The notes: a model not told the origin generated them from the letters alone. Shown: positions 40,446 to 48,981, counted from the stretch's first letter. The stretch: 64,000 nucleotides of DNA from Glycomyces amatae (GCF_020991375.1 NZ_JAJLQZ010000011.1:111225-175224); one strand, 5' to 3'. A program made the numbers and translations.

Positions 40446-41365
40446 GAGTCCTCCTGGGATCGGGTGCGGCGGCCGCGGTTCGGTTCATCGGCGAACCGGT
40501 GGGCCTGGACGGCGCGGGCAGTGACCTCGAACGCCTCGGTGGTGCGCTCGTAGGTGCGCTGCGCGACCGCGACGTAGACGAGGTCGAGGACGAGCAGCTG
40601 CGAGTGGAGCGCCGAGAGGGCGGCGAGGCGGAACGTGGTCTCGTGGACGGCGGTCGTGAGGACCACGTCGGCGGCCTGCGCCAGCGGGGAGCGGTCGAAG
40701 GAGGTGACGGCGACGGTGAGCGCGCCCTGCTCCCTCGCCTCGGCGAGGACCTCGACGACCTCGCGGGTGCGGCCCGAGTGGGAGAGGCCCACGGCGACGT
40801 CGCCGGGCCGCAGGAGCGCGGCGTTGGTGAGCGCGGTGTGGGCGTCGGGCCGGAACCAGCAGGGGACGCGGATGCGCTCCAGCCGGAACGCGAGTTCGCG
40901 GGCGGCGGTGCCGCTGCTGCCGAGGCCGACGAGCTCGACGCGGCCCGCTTCGGCGACGGCGCCCGCGACGCGGTCGATCCGGTCGAGGTCGATCCGGGCC
41001 GCGGTCTCCTGGATGGCGCGGGAGTCGGCGCTGGCGACGACGCCGAGGACGCGGTCGAGCGGGTCGCCCGGTTCGATCTCGCGGTCGATGTCGGTGGCCC
41101 AGCGGGCCTGCTCGGCGCGGCCGCCCTCGGCGGCGAGGGCGACGCGGAGCGCGGCGTAGCCGGAGAAGCCGAGGACGCGGCAGAAGCGGGTGACGGTGGC
41201 CGTGGAGGTCCCGGCCCGGTCGGCGAGGTCGGCGATGGACGCCCGGGTGGCGGCGTCGGGGTCTTCCAGGATCTGCGCCGCGACCCGTTGCAGGGCATCG
41301 GGAAGCGATGGCAGCTCCATTCGGAGCCGTCCGACGACGCCCTGGTTGCGCAACGTGGCTGTCAC
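40442..41365 (-). CDS. RpiR/MurR-family regulator of the amino-sugar operon
   Basis: 307 aa. GTG start behind AAAGGA; an ATG further upstream is out of frame. The N-terminal RpiR helix-turn-helix has A-T-R-A-S-I-A-D-L-A-D-R-A-G-T-S-T-A-T-V-T-R-F-C. The C-terminal SIS sensor domain has G-L-G-S-S-G-T-A-A and G-L-S-H-S-G-R-T-R-E. Such proteins sense sugar phosphates. First gene of the seven-gene operon; direct repeats matching RpiR sites lie between its promoter and start, so autoregulation of the whole operon is likely. Confidence 0.9.
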   Translation of the reverse strand: MTATLRNQGVVGRLRMELPSLPDALQRVAAQILEDPDAATRASIADLADRAGTSTATVTRFCRVLGFSGYAALRVALAAEGGRAEQARWATDIDREIEPGDPLDRVLGVVASADSRAIQETAARIDLDRIDRVAGAVAEAGRVELVGLGSSGTAARELAFRLERIRVPCWFRPDAHTALTNAALLRPGDVAVGLSHSGRTREVVEVLAEAREQGALTVAVTSFDRSPLAQAADVVLTTAVHETTFRLAALSALHSQLLVLDLVYVAVAQRTYERTTEAFEVTARAVQAHRFADEPNRGRRTRSQEDS

Positions 41366-41366
41366 C

Positions 41367-41429
41367 GAAATTTCCTTTCATTGAAGTTTCCTTATGAAGA
41401 AAATTACGATGATCTGGCCGGGAAGTCAA
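41367..41429 (-). promoter_or_regulatory. Promoter and RpiR boxes of the amino-sugar operon
   Basis: Minus-strand TTGACT (41429-41424), 17-bp spacer, TAATTT (41406-41401). Downstream of the start lie two direct repeats, read on the plus strand as GAAATTTCCTT (41367-41377) and GAAGTTTCCTT (41383-41393). A further ATGAAATTT-like copy lies upstream near 41446-41454. TGAAATTT-type repeats are typical RpiR/MurR targets. The 41367 copy overlaps the ribosome-binding site. Confidence 0.75.
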
Positions 41430-41468
41430 TCATCGGAGAGAATAAATTTCATCGGGCGGCCGGGCGCG

Positions 41469-41514
41469 GAGACGCCGAGGGGCCCAGGCGTTCGCCTGGG
41501 CCCCTCGGCGTCTC
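41469..41514 (-). terminator. Very strong hairpin terminator after cupin gene
   Basis: Perfect 22-bp inverted repeat (arms 41469-41490 and 41493-41514, beginning GAGACGCCGAGGGGCC) with a 2-nt loop, 5 nt downstream of the cupin stop. It also insulates the rpiR promoter. Confidence 0.85.
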
Positions 41515-41519
41515 AGGGT

Positions 41520-41858
41520 CTACTCGAAGGGCCGGACGACGGTGAGCAGGACGACCGCGTCCTCGATCGCCTCGAGGTCGTAGTCCCCCACCTCCCGCAC
41601 GGTGATCACCTCGAACGGCGATCCCTCCTGGACGTCGCCGCCGGCGGACAGGCGCACGCGCCCGCGGATCACCAGGAAGGCCGTCTCGCCGGGGTTCGGG
41701 TTGTCGTCGAGGACGGCGCCGCGGTTCAGGGCGACGAGGGTCTGCCCGAGGACGCCGCCGTGGCCGCCGAGCACGGCCCGGCCCGCGCGCCCCGACGACG
41801 ACTCCGCGGCGGCGCGCACGAGCTCTTCGACAACGGTTCCTTCTGCGCTGATCTGCAT
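41520..41858 (-). CDS. Small cupin-domain protein
   Basis: 112 aa with a single cupin barrel: G-E-T-A-F-L-V-I-R-G-R-V-R-L near residues 58-71 is the first conserved strand pair, followed by G-S-P-F-E-V-I-T-V. The usual metal-binding histidines of cupin motif 1 are missing, so it may bind a ligand without metal. Monocistronic, with its own strong terminator. Function unknown. Confidence 0.75.
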   Translation of the reverse strand: MQISAEGTVVEELVRAAAESSSGRAGRAVLGGHGGVLGQTLVALNRGAVLDDNPNPGETAFLVIRGRVRLSAGGDVQEGSPFEVITVREVGDYDLEAIEDAVVLLTVVRPFE

Positions 41859-41954
41859 GAGGCCGATGCTATGCGCCTACCACGCCGCGCGGCGCCGTTC
41901 GGCGAAATCGCCGATGTTCCGTTGCCGGACATGGCCATGGACGGTCGCTGGGCG

Positions 41955-42623
41955 TCACGGCCGGAGGCGGATGAGGGCGACGCCGTAGAGGACCAGCCAG
42001 GCCGTCCAGATCAGCCAGCCCGCCAGCCCGATGAGGCCCAGCGGGCCGCCGTCGAGGATCACGGGAGTGAGGACGGCGGAGGCGAACTGGAGCGCGGCGG
42101 CGGCGAACCCCATGAGGGCCAGCCACTTCGGGATGATCCCGGCGCGCCTGCCGCTCATGGAGAGGCCGACCAGGGCGAGCGCGAGGAAAGTGCCGTTGAG
42201 GCCGAAGAGGGACTCGTGCAGGGCCCACAGGGCCGCCGCGCCCTCGTCGGCGCCGGTGTGCGCCAAGGCGAGGCGAACCGCGCTCACCGTCGTGATGTTG
42301 AGGTTCTGGAAGAGGATCCCGGCGAAGCCGACCAGCGCCCAGGCCTCGCCGCGTTCGGCCTCGGAGCGCCGGGCCGCGGCGACCGCGCCCGCCCCGAAGA
42401 CGGTGGCGAGGGCCCAGACCGCCGGGAGGAACATCGTGCCGAGGTCCATCGCCGCGGGTTCGGACCCGAAGAACGCGACCGCCTCGTCGAGTCCGGAGCC
42501 GGGACTCGGCATCCCGGCCGGGACCAGGACGAGGACGTTGAGCAATAGGATCAGGGCCGCGAAGCCGATCCCCGCGATCCCGCCGAGGCGCGGGAACGCG
42601 GCAATATTGGTTTTACTACCCAT
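41955..42623 (-). CDS. DUF4386-like multi-pass membrane protein
   Basis: 222 aa. The ATG at 42623 is preferred because longer frames cross the operator. About six hydrophobic segments; opens L-G-G-I-A-G-I-G-F-A and has F-Q-N-L-N-I-T-T-V near the middle, consistent with DUF4386-type proteins. It diverges from a TetR gene, and a 13-bp palindrome sits directly at its start codon, so the TetR protein probably represses it. No catalytic motif. Confidence 0.65.
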   Translation of the reverse strand: MGSKTNIAAFPRLGGIAGIGFAALILLLNVLVLVPAGMPSPGSGLDEAVAFFGSEPAAMDLGTMFLPAVWALATVFGAGAVAAARRSEAERGEAWALVGFAGILFQNLNITTVSAVRLALAHTGADEGAAALWALHESLFGLNGTFLALALVGLSMSGRRAGIIPKWLALMGFAAAALQFASAVLTPVILDGGPLGLIGLAGWLIWTAWLVLYGVALIRLRP

Positions 42624-42635
42624 ATATTGAATATA
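42623..42635. promoter_or_regulatory. AT-rich palindromic operator between DUF4386-like and TetR genes
   Basis: TATATT-G-AATATA is a perfect palindrome in a GC-rich genome, abutting the membrane-protein start codon and 24 bp before the TetR start. It likely serves as the TetR operator and lies in the promoter region. Confidence 0.7.
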
Positions 42636-42658
42636 GTCAGGGAAAGATTCGAGGGGAC

Positions 42659-43282
42659 ATGGGGACACCTTCCGGCCGCCGCGCCTACGACTCGCTGCGT
42701 CGGACCGACCAGGCGCAGCGCACGAAGGCCGAGATCGCGCAGGCCGCGCGGCGGCTGTTCACCGCGAACGGCTGGGCCGCGACCACGATCCGCGAGGTCG
42801 CCGAGGAGGCCGGGGTCGCCGTGCCGACGGTGTACGCGGCGTACAAGAACAAGACGGGCCTGGCGCTGGCCCTGGCCGACGCGGCCGACCTCACGGCGGA
42901 CCTGCCGGCAGAGTTGGCCGGATTGGAAGCGGCACATGATGATCCGGCCGGGCAGCTCGCGGCCATGGCCGCCTACGACCGGCGCCTGTTCGAGCGTGCG
43001 GGTGACCTCATCGCAATGGTCCGCGAGGCCGGCCGCACCGAGCCCGAGCTCGCCGCGGTCTACCGCGCCGGCCGCCGCCGCGCCGACGCGTTCAGGACCG
43101 AGGTGTTCGCGGCCTGGCCGAAGGGCACGCTGAAGACGGAGGTGGGCGAGGCCGTGGACGTCTACGCGGCGCTGTGCAGCATCGACACGTACACGACACT
43201 GACCGAAGAGCGCTCCTGGAGCCCGGACCGGATCGAGGCGTGGTGGGCCGGGCTCCTGCCGAGGGAGCTGCTCGGGCCTTGA
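42659..43282 (+). CDS. TetR family transcriptional regulator
   Basis: 207 aa. Helix-turn-helix: R-T-K-A-E-I-A-Q-A-A-R-R-L-F-T-A-N-G-W then T-T-I-R-E-V-A-E-E-A-G-V-A-V-P-T-V-Y. The C-terminal domain has V-R-E-A-G-R-T-E-P-E-L-A, frequent in actinobacterial TetR proteins. GAGGGGAC lies just before the ATG. Divergent from the DUF4386-like membrane protein, its likely target. Confidence 0.9.
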   Translation: MGTPSGRRAYDSLRRTDQAQRTKAEIAQAARRLFTANGWAATTIREVAEEAGVAVPTVYAAYKNKTGLALALADAADLTADLPAELAGLEAAHDDPAGQLAAMAAYDRRLFERAGDLIAMVREAGRTEPELAAVYRAGRRRADAFRTEVFAAWPKGTLKTEVGEAVDVYAALCSIDTYTTLTEERSWSPDRIEAWWAGLLPRELLGP

Positions 43283-43371
43283 CGGGCCCGGCCCCCCGGA
43301 CCGGGCCGCGCGGGCGCCGCCGGTTGTCGTAGGCGCCCAATACCATGGCGCCGAACCGTATACGACATCCG

Positions 43372-44082
43372 ATGGAATGGGAGTCCACTGTGGCGACGAG
43401 CGTGGAGGACGCGATCGAGGCCCTGCGACGCATGGAACGGGAGCTGCCCGACTACTTCGAGCTCGAACCCGGTGCGACCGATGCCGAACTCACCGAGGCG
43501 GACCCGCTCCTGCCCGACGACGTCCGAGCCCTCCTGCGAGTCACGACCGGCGTCCGCGTGCGGGGCCGCGACGAGGTCGTCTTCGACCCGCGCCGCACCG
43601 CGATCGGCAGTGAGTGGATGTGGGGCCCGGGCGACAGCACCCGGGTGATCTGCAGTCTCGGCACCGGCGACCACTTCTTCGTGGACCGCGACCCCGGGAC
43701 CGGCGCGTGGGGCGCGGTGTTCTCGCAGTCCGCGGACTACTTCGACGCCTGGGTTTACTGCGCGGGGTCGTTGCCGGAGTTCCTGGTCGACTGGGCCGAG
43801 CAGGCGCTGGCCCGCGCGGCCGCGGGCGACGAGGGGTTCGACGTCTGCTTCCCCTTCGAGGACGTGTGGAACCTGAAGGGCGCACTGGCGGGAACGCGGG
43901 TCGGCGACCTGCGCGGCACCGGCGACGCCGAACTCGCCGAGGCGCTCGAAGCGCTGCCCGACGACGCGGTCCTGGCCGACCTGCGCGGCCTGGAGCCGCC
44001 GGTGAAGATGGACATGAAGGGCGAAGGCGAGTTCCGCCGCTGCGGCGCCCAGCGGCTGTTCGCCGTCGCCACGCCCGAGTGA
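43372..44082 (+). CDS. SMI1/KNR4 family protein
   Basis: 236 aa if the ATG at 43372 is used; a GTG at 43390 behind GGGAG and an ATG at 43345 are alternatives. TATACG ends 7 nt before 43372, favouring a leaderless start there. The body shows the SMI1/KNR4 fold: L-P-D-Y-F-E-L-E-P-G-A-T-D-A-E-L, P-D-D-V-R-A-L-L-R-V-T-T-G-V and a late F-L-V-D-W-A-E-Q-A-L. Such proteins often act as immunity proteins to contact toxins, but no toxin gene is adjacent, so an orphan immunity or regulatory role is only a possibility. Confidence 0.78.
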   Translation: MEWESTVATSVEDAIEALRRMERELPDYFELEPGATDAELTEADPLLPDDVRALLRVTTGVRVRGRDEVVFDPRRTAIGSEWMWGPGDSTRVICSLGTGDHFFVDRDPGTGAWGAVFSQSADYFDAWVYCAGSLPEFLVDWAEQALARAAAGDEGFDVCFPFEDVWNLKGALAGTRVGDLRGTGDAELAEALEALPDDAVLADLRGLEPPVKMDMKGEGEFRRCGAQRLFAVATPE

Positions 44083-44186
44083 GCGTTCCTTCGGGCCCGG
44101 GCGCTCGATGAAGGCCGGTCCGGCCCCGCCGCGTGGGAAGACGGCGGGACCGGATCGGTGGTCGCCAGGGCGTGTTGAAGCAACCC

Positions 44187-45764
44187 CTAGTAGACGCTGG
44201 AGCCGATCCAGTCGTCGTAGCCGTAGCCCACCGGGTCCTCGTAGTGGCGGTCGGCGAGCGCGAATCCGCTTGCGGCGGTGCCGCACTCGGCCAGGACCAG
44301 CGGCGCCTCGATGCCGGTGCCGTCGAAGCCGAGGCACAGGTCCGAGTGGCCGACCGGGTGAATGCCGTTGCCGTCCACCAGGAACTGCTGGTTGAGGCCG
44401 CCGTGGCAGTCCCACAGGACCAGTGCGGTCCCGGGCCGCATCCGGCCGCCCTCGACGTCGAGGCAGCGGTCGTGGCTCAGCTCCACGTGCAGCGAGCGCT
44501 CCTGCGGGTCGTGCCAGAAGCCCTGGTTGCGGCCGCCGTGGCAGTCCCAGGCGATCAGCGCGGTGCCGTTGCGGGAGTCGTAGCCCTCGGCGTCGGCACA
44601 GAGACCGCTCGCGGTGTTCTCGAGGTCCTGGAACTCCAGGAGTCCTTCGTAGAGCACGGCACTGCCGGTGCTGGCCGGGTCCACGCAGGTCGACGCCTCC
44701 CACTCGGGGTGCTCGTAGAACTCGGTGATGCACTGCGCGAAGGCCCCGTGGCCGAGGAAGTTGGGGTGCAGCGACTGCCGGAAGGCATGCTCCGAGGGCA
44801 GGACCCCGACCTCGACGTACACGCCGCGGGCCCAGGGCTCCTCCTCGCAGACGCTGTGGCCGTCGAAGAGGCGCTGCGCGTCGAGGTAGCGCACGCCCTT
44901 GCCGAGCGCGGCGTCGCGGACGCCGCCCTCGAAGAGCGGCACGGCCTTGTTGCGGGCGAACGCGGCGTCGGCCAGGTAGAGGAGGCAGCCGCCCGAGTAC
45001 CAGCCGGGGAAGTCGGGGTTGTCCTCGACGTCGGGGCCGCCGGGACTGGGGTAGGACATGACGACCATGTCGTAGTCCGAGCCCAAGTAGCCGGCGTCGG
45101 TCATGGTCTGCCGGACGGCGTCGATCGCGGTCTCGACGCCCTGCTGCGTCACCTCGACGCGGGCCTCCCAGTCCTCGGTGTGGTCGGGCCAGCAGGGGCC
45201 GAGGAACAGGATGCGGTTCGCGACGCACTCGGTGGCGGTGGGCCCGAACTCGATGCCGCCCTCGTCGTTGGCGCCCACGACGATCCACACGAGCTTGACG
45301 TGTGTGTTGCGGGCCTTGATCGCGAGGTCGTCGCCCTGGTTGAGCTCGTCCCACTGGTGCTCGCCGGAGCCTTCGACGAGGTGCTGCGAGGCGCCGCCGG
45401 AGCAGGAGACGTTGTACTGGACGTCGCTCTCGATGCCGGTGCGGAAGAGCGCCTGGTCGTACGAGCGGTCGCACCAGTTGCCGTCGCGGTGCGTGTTCGG
45501 GTCGTAGTTGCCGACGCCTTCGCCGGAGATCTCGCTGTCGCCCATGGAGACCAGGGAGGACTGCCGGTCCTCGAGCGGGAGGATGCCGGGGCTGCCGTAC
45601 AGCTCGGTGGCCTCGGCGGCGCGGATCGATTCGAGGTGGTCGGGCAGGGGGACGATGTCGGGGCGCTGCTGCGCCTGGGCGGGCGCGGCGGCCGCGGACA
45701 GGGCGAGGGCGGTCAGCGCCGCGGCGGCCGATGCGGCCGTCCAGCGTTTCCAGGGGGTGGACAT
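44187..45764 (-). CDS. Secreted SGNH-hydrolase with ricin-B lectin domain
   Basis: 525 aa. Signal peptide about 1-32 (ends A-P-A-Q-A-Q). The SGNH esterase domain has block I M-G-D-S-E-I-S-G-E-G (Ser77), block III V-G-A-N-D-E-G-G and block V H-P-N-F-L-G-H. Ten or more Cys suggest disulfides. The C-terminal third (about 370-510) is a ricin-type beta-trefoil with repeated A-W-D-C-H-G-G-R-N-Q and L-W-D-C-H-G-G-L-N-Q. It probably deacylates a polysaccharide or lipid substrate at the surface. It lies downstream of GH42 but is separated by a terminator and a dyad, so it is its own unit. Confidence 0.85.
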   Translation of the reverse strand: MSTPWKRWTAASAAAALTALALSAAAAPAQAQQRPDIVPLPDHLESIRAAEATELYGSPGILPLEDRQSSLVSMGDSEISGEGVGNYDPNTHRDGNWCDRSYDQALFRTGIESDVQYNVSCSGGASQHLVEGSGEHQWDELNQGDDLAIKARNTHVKLVWIVVGANDEGGIEFGPTATECVANRILFLGPCWPDHTEDWEARVEVTQQGVETAIDAVRQTMTDAGYLGSDYDMVVMSYPSPGGPDVEDNPDFPGWYSGGCLLYLADAAFARNKAVPLFEGGVRDAALGKGVRYLDAQRLFDGHSVCEEEPWARGVYVEVGVLPSEHAFRQSLHPNFLGHGAFAQCITEFYEHPEWEASTCVDPASTGSAVLYEGLLEFQDLENTASGLCADAEGYDSRNGTALIAWDCHGGRNQGFWHDPQERSLHVELSHDRCLDVEGGRMRPGTALVLWDCHGGLNQQFLVDGNGIHPVGHSDLCLGFDGTGIEAPLVLAECGTAASGFALADRHYEDPVGYGYDDWIGSSVY

Positions 45765-45814
45765 GGCGGTCTCCTGTTCGGAAACATCGGCGTCGATGAA
45801 TGCGTAGCCAAGAG

Positions 45815-45836
45815 ATTACCGTTACCCGCCGGTAAT
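45815..45836. promoter_or_regulatory. Dyad upstream of the SGNH esterase
   Basis: ATTACCG (45815-45821) and CGGTAAT (45830-45836), arms of 7 bp separated by 8 bp. The half-sites resemble those of the GH42 operator (TTTACC/GGTAAA), hinting at the same or a related LacI-type repressor. Confidence 0.5.
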
Positions 45837-45876
45837 GTGAAGGTTGCGCGGGATGCCAGTTTCGGCCCGGCGCAGC

Positions 45877-45908
45877 GCGGAGGGCCGGGCATGCGCCCGG
45901 CCCTCCGC
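45877..45908 (-). terminator. Hairpin terminator after GH42
   Basis: Perfect 14-bp inverted repeat GCGGAGGGCCGGGC / GCCCGGCCCTCCGC with loop ATGC, 9 nt after the beta-galactosidase stop. Confidence 0.8.
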
Positions 45909-45917
45909 ACTTCAGGT

Positions 45918-47969
45918 TCAGGACCCGTCGCCGCCCTTGCGGGGGCGTTCGAGGACCGCGGTGCCGTGGGGGCCGAGTTCGAGGGCCTCGCCCTCGATGT
46001 CGACCACCGCTCCGGTCGGGTTGCAGTTGAGCACGAACACGTGGTCGCTCGCGCCGTCGCTGCGGACCTGGGCGGTCACGCCCGCGGGCAGGTCGGCGTC
46101 GAGCGCGCGCTCGGCGCCGGAATCGGCGACCACCTTGCGGTAGAAGGCGTCCAGGAAGTCCGCGCCGGTGCGGGCGGCGATGAAGTAGGCCTTCCCGTCA
46201 CCGCGGCGGTTGACGGTGAGCGCCGGGCGGCCCGCGTAGAAGTCCGCACCGTACGTGCCGAGCACTTCGGCGCCTTCGGCGTGGATCAGCTCGCACAGGT
46301 CGAACGCCTCGTACTCCTCGCCGTCCCAGGCGATCGCGTTGCGGTCGCCGGGGTAGAGCGCGTCGATCTCCTCGGCCCACACGCCGAGGACGGCGCGGAG
46401 CGGGCCGGGGAAGCCGCCGAGGAAGGTGCGGTCGTTCTCGTCCACGTAGCCGGAGGCGTAGGTGGCGACGAAGGTGCCGCCGCGCTCGACGAACGCGTTC
46501 ACGGCCTCGGCGACGCCGGGCCGCAGCATGTGGAGCATCGGGGCGACCAGGACCTTGTACCGGTCGAGTTCGCCGTCCTTCGCCAGGAGCGAGCCGTCGA
46601 GGACGTCCACGGGCACGCCCTGCTCCCAGAACGCCTGGTAGTGGTCGATCACGGTGCGCGCGTAGGCGGTCTTGTCCTGGAGCAGGCCCTTCATGTCGTC
46701 CAGGGCCCAGCGGTTGTGCCAGTCGTAGACGAGGGCGACGTCCGCGGGGGTGGCGGTGCCCACGACCGCGTCGAGTCCGGCGAGGCGCTCGCCGACGTCG
46801 GCGACGTCCTTGAAGACGCGGGTGCGCTCGGTGCCCTCGTGGTCGACGATCGCGCCGTGGAACTTCTCGGAGCCGCCGCGGCCCTTGCGGAACTGGAAGT
46901 ACTGCACGGTGTCCGCGCCGTGCGCGACGGCCTGGATCGACTGGAGCGCGTGGACGCCCGGCCGGTGGAGCTTGGCGACCGGCCGCCAGTTGGTGGCCGA
47001 CGGGGAGGACTCCATGAGCATGAACGGCTTGCCCTTGAGGCTGCGGGTCAGGTCGTGGTGGAAGGAGGCCTCGACGCCGGTGCGCACGTCCCGCCCGGTG
47101 CCGCTCCACTGCGGGTAGGAGTCCCAGGAGACCACGTCGAGGACCTGGGCGAGGCGGTAGTAGTCGATGCCCGGGTAGGTGCCCATGAGGTTGGTCGTGC
47201 ACGGGACGTCGGGCGTGATCGCCTTGAGCGGGGCGGCCTCGTGGAGGTAGAAGTCGACGAACTGCTCGGTGGTGAACCGCATCCAGTCCAGGCGCAGGCC
47301 GTGGATGTCCTGCTCGCCGGTGCCGTCGGGACTCGGGGACTCGATGTGGGACCAGTCGGTGTAGGTCTTGGCCCAGAAGGCCGTCCACCAGGCCTCGTTG
47401 AGGGCGTCGAGGGAGCCGTACCTGTCCTGGAGGAAGGACCGGAAGCGCTCCTGGCACAGGTCGCAGTGGCACTCGCCGCCGTACTCGTTGGAGAGGTGCC
47501 AGACGCCGAGGGCCGGGTGGTCCTTGTACCGCTCGGCGAGGGCGGTGTTGATCGCGGTGGTCTTCTCGCGGTAGACCGGGGAGGTGAGGCAGTGGTTGTG
47601 GCGGCCGCCGTGGCGGTTGCGGGCGCGGTCCGAGTTGACGCGCAGGACCTCGGGGTAGCGGTGGCTCATCCAGCCGGGGCGGGCGCCGGTGGGGGTGGCG
47701 AGGACGGCCGTGATGCCGTTGCCGGCCATGAGGTCGAGGACCTCGTCGAGCCATCCGAACTCGTAGCGGCCCTCCTCGGGCTCGAGCGCGGCCCAGGCGA
47801 AGATGCCGACCGACAGGGTGTTGACCCCGGCGAGCCGGGCGAGGCGCATGTCCTCCTTCCAGACGGTGTCCTTCCACGGGATCCACTGGTCGGGGTTGTA
47901 GTCCCCGCCGTGGAGGAGGTGGGGGACGCCCTTGACGATGGGGGCGTGGCGCCAGGTCTCTCGGGTCAC
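45918..47969 (-). CDS. Beta-galactosidase, GH42 (intracellular)
   Basis: 683 aa. The GTG start is chosen because AAGGAAG lies 8 nt upstream; a longer frame (from 48014) would enter the operator. GH42 TIM barrel: H-G-G-D-Y-N-P-D-Q-W near residue 20, acid/base Glu162 in L-S-N-E-Y-G-G, the zinc Cys cluster C-H-C-D-L-C (Cys167, 169, 172) plus an earlier Cys, and nucleophile Glu320 in L-M-E-S-S-P-S. No signal peptide, so it cleaves imported galactosides. It stands downstream of the ABC transporter genes but has its own promoter and operator and a terminator in front. Confidence 0.93.
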   Translation of the reverse strand: MTRETWRHAPIVKGVPHLLHGGDYNPDQWIPWKDTVWKEDMRLARLAGVNTLSVGIFAWAALEPEEGRYEFGWLDEVLDLMAGNGITAVLATPTGARPGWMSHRYPEVLRVNSDRARNRHGGRHNHCLTSPVYREKTTAINTALAERYKDHPALGVWHLSNEYGGECHCDLCQERFRSFLQDRYGSLDALNEAWWTAFWAKTYTDWSHIESPSPDGTGEQDIHGLRLDWMRFTTEQFVDFYLHEAAPLKAITPDVPCTTNLMGTYPGIDYYRLAQVLDVVSWDSYPQWSGTGRDVRTGVEASFHHDLTRSLKGKPFMLMESSPSATNWRPVAKLHRPGVHALQSIQAVAHGADTVQYFQFRKGRGGSEKFHGAIVDHEGTERTRVFKDVADVGERLAGLDAVVGTATPADVALVYDWHNRWALDDMKGLLQDKTAYARTVIDHYQAFWEQGVPVDVLDGSLLAKDGELDRYKVLVAPMLHMLRPGVAEAVNAFVERGGTFVATYASGYVDENDRTFLGGFPGPLRAVLGVWAEEIDALYPGDRNAIAWDGEEYEAFDLCELIHAEGAEVLGTYGADFYAGRPALTVNRRGDGKAYFIAARTGADFLDAFYRKVVADSGAERALDADLPAGVTAQVRSDGASDHVFVLNCNPTGAVVDIEGEALELGPHGTAVLERPRKGGDGS

Positions 47970-48015
47970 GAGGCGTACTTCCTTAGGTCGGCTCCGCAGT
48001 GCTTGCGACGGCATT

Positions 48016-48059
48016 CATTTACCGGTAAATGATCCTAAGGCGGCGCGGCCGTTTGTCAA
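48016..48059 (-). promoter_or_regulatory. GH42 promoter with palindromic operator
   Basis: Minus-strand TTGACA (48059-48054), 16-bp spacer, TAGGAT (48037-48032). The perfect 16-bp palindrome CATTTACCGGTAAATG (48016-48031) covers the expected transcription start, an arrangement for LacI-family repression. Confidence 0.8.
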
Positions 48060-48077
48060 GCCCGAATCCATGTGGCG

Positions 48078-48105
48078 GGCGTCCCGGCCGGTCGGCCGGG
48101 ACGCC
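48078..48105 (-). terminator. Terminator between permease and GH42 genes
   Basis: Perfect 12-bp inverted repeat GGCGTCCCGGCC / GGCCGGGACGCC with a 4-nt loop, 3 nt after the permease stop. It separates the transporter operon from the GH42 unit. Confidence 0.75.
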
Positions 48106-48108
48106 GGG

Positions 48109-48981
48109 TCAGCCCTTGAGGCCGGTGTGGGCCAGGCCCTCGACGAACTGGCGCTGGGCCACGACGAAGACGATCAGGACCGGGAGCGCCGACAGGGTCG
48201 CCGCCGAGAGCTGGACGTCCCACATGGGGCCGCCGTAGGCGTCGGTGAACTGGGTGAGCGCCTGCGGGAGCGTGAACTTCTCGGGCGTGGACAGGAACAC
48301 CACCGGCTCCAGGTACAGGTTCCAGGAGTGCAGGAACGAGAAGATCGCGACCGCGCCGAGGGCCGGGCGCGACAGCGGCAGCGCCATCCGCCAGTACAGG
48401 CCGAACCGGCCGAGGCCGTCCATGCGCCCGGCCTCCTCGATCTCGCCGGGCAGGGCGATGAAGAACTGCCGCATGATGAGCGTCGCCAGGACGCTGGGCG
48501 CGCCGAAGACCGGCACCAGGATGAGCGGCCAGTGCGTGTCGACCATGCCCAGGGCGTTGAACATCTGGAACAGCGGCACGATCGTGACCTCGCTCGGGAT
48601 GAGCAGGCCGACCAGGACCACCAGGAACAGCAGGTTGTGGCCCGGGAACTTGATGCGCGCGAACGCGTACCCGGCCATGGAGGAGACCGCGAGCGTGCCG
48701 ACGGTGACGATCGCGGCGATGTACATGCTGTTCCAGTACTGGGCGGCGAAGGGCGCGAACTCGAAGACGCGGCCGTAGGCCTCCAGGCTCGGCTCCGCGG
48801 GGAGGAGCGAGGGCGGGAACGCGAAGATCTCGCCCGCGGACTTGAGGCTGGAGGTGACCATCCACCAGGTGGGGAACACGAAGGGGACGGCCAGGACGCA
48901 CAGCAGGCCGTAGAGGGCCAGCTTGGCGCGCCGCGAGCGCGCGGTCGTGAGCCGCGCCGCCTTGGTGTGCTCAGTCCTCAT
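48109..48981 (-). CDS. ABC sugar permease, MalG-like
   Basis: 290 aa, six helices. The loop I-E-E-A-G-R-M-D-G-L-G-R-F-G-L-Y-W-R (about 200-217) is the EAA motif, with Glu-Glu-Ala for the usual Glu-Ala-Ala. N-terminal S-S-L-K-S-A-G-E-I is typical of CUT1 systems. It overlaps the partner permease by 11 nt. It sits beside a GH42 gene, so beta-galactoside uptake is likely. No ATPase gene is present; a shared MsiK-type ATPase is expected. Confidence 0.88.
   Translation of the reverse strand: MRTEHTKAARLTTARSRRAKLALYGLLCVLAVPFVFPTWWMVTSSLKSAGEIFAFPPSLLPAEPSLEAYGRVFEFAPFAAQYWNSMYIAAIVTVGTLAVSSMAGYAFARIKFPGHNLLFLVVLVGLLIPSEVTIVPLFQMFNALGMVDTHWPLILVPVFGAPSVLATLIMRQFFIALPGEIEEAGRMDGLGRFGLYWRMALPLSRPALGAVAIFSFLHSWNLYLEPVVFLSTPEKFTLPQALTQFTDAYGGPMWDVQLSAATLSALPVLIVFVVAQRQFVEGLAHTGLKG

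Noticed and set aside
38263..41298. Open frame of 1011 codons including the NgcE-like protein with a long N-terminal extension
   Set aside because: The added N-terminal part is antisense-type Arg/Ser/Pro composition over the SIS and RpiR genes; the lipoprotein signal at 39654 is the true start.
43372..44082. SMI1/KNR4 protein as evidence for a contact-dependent toxin locus
   Set aside because: No WXG100, RHS, YeeF or other polymorphic toxin gene flanks it.
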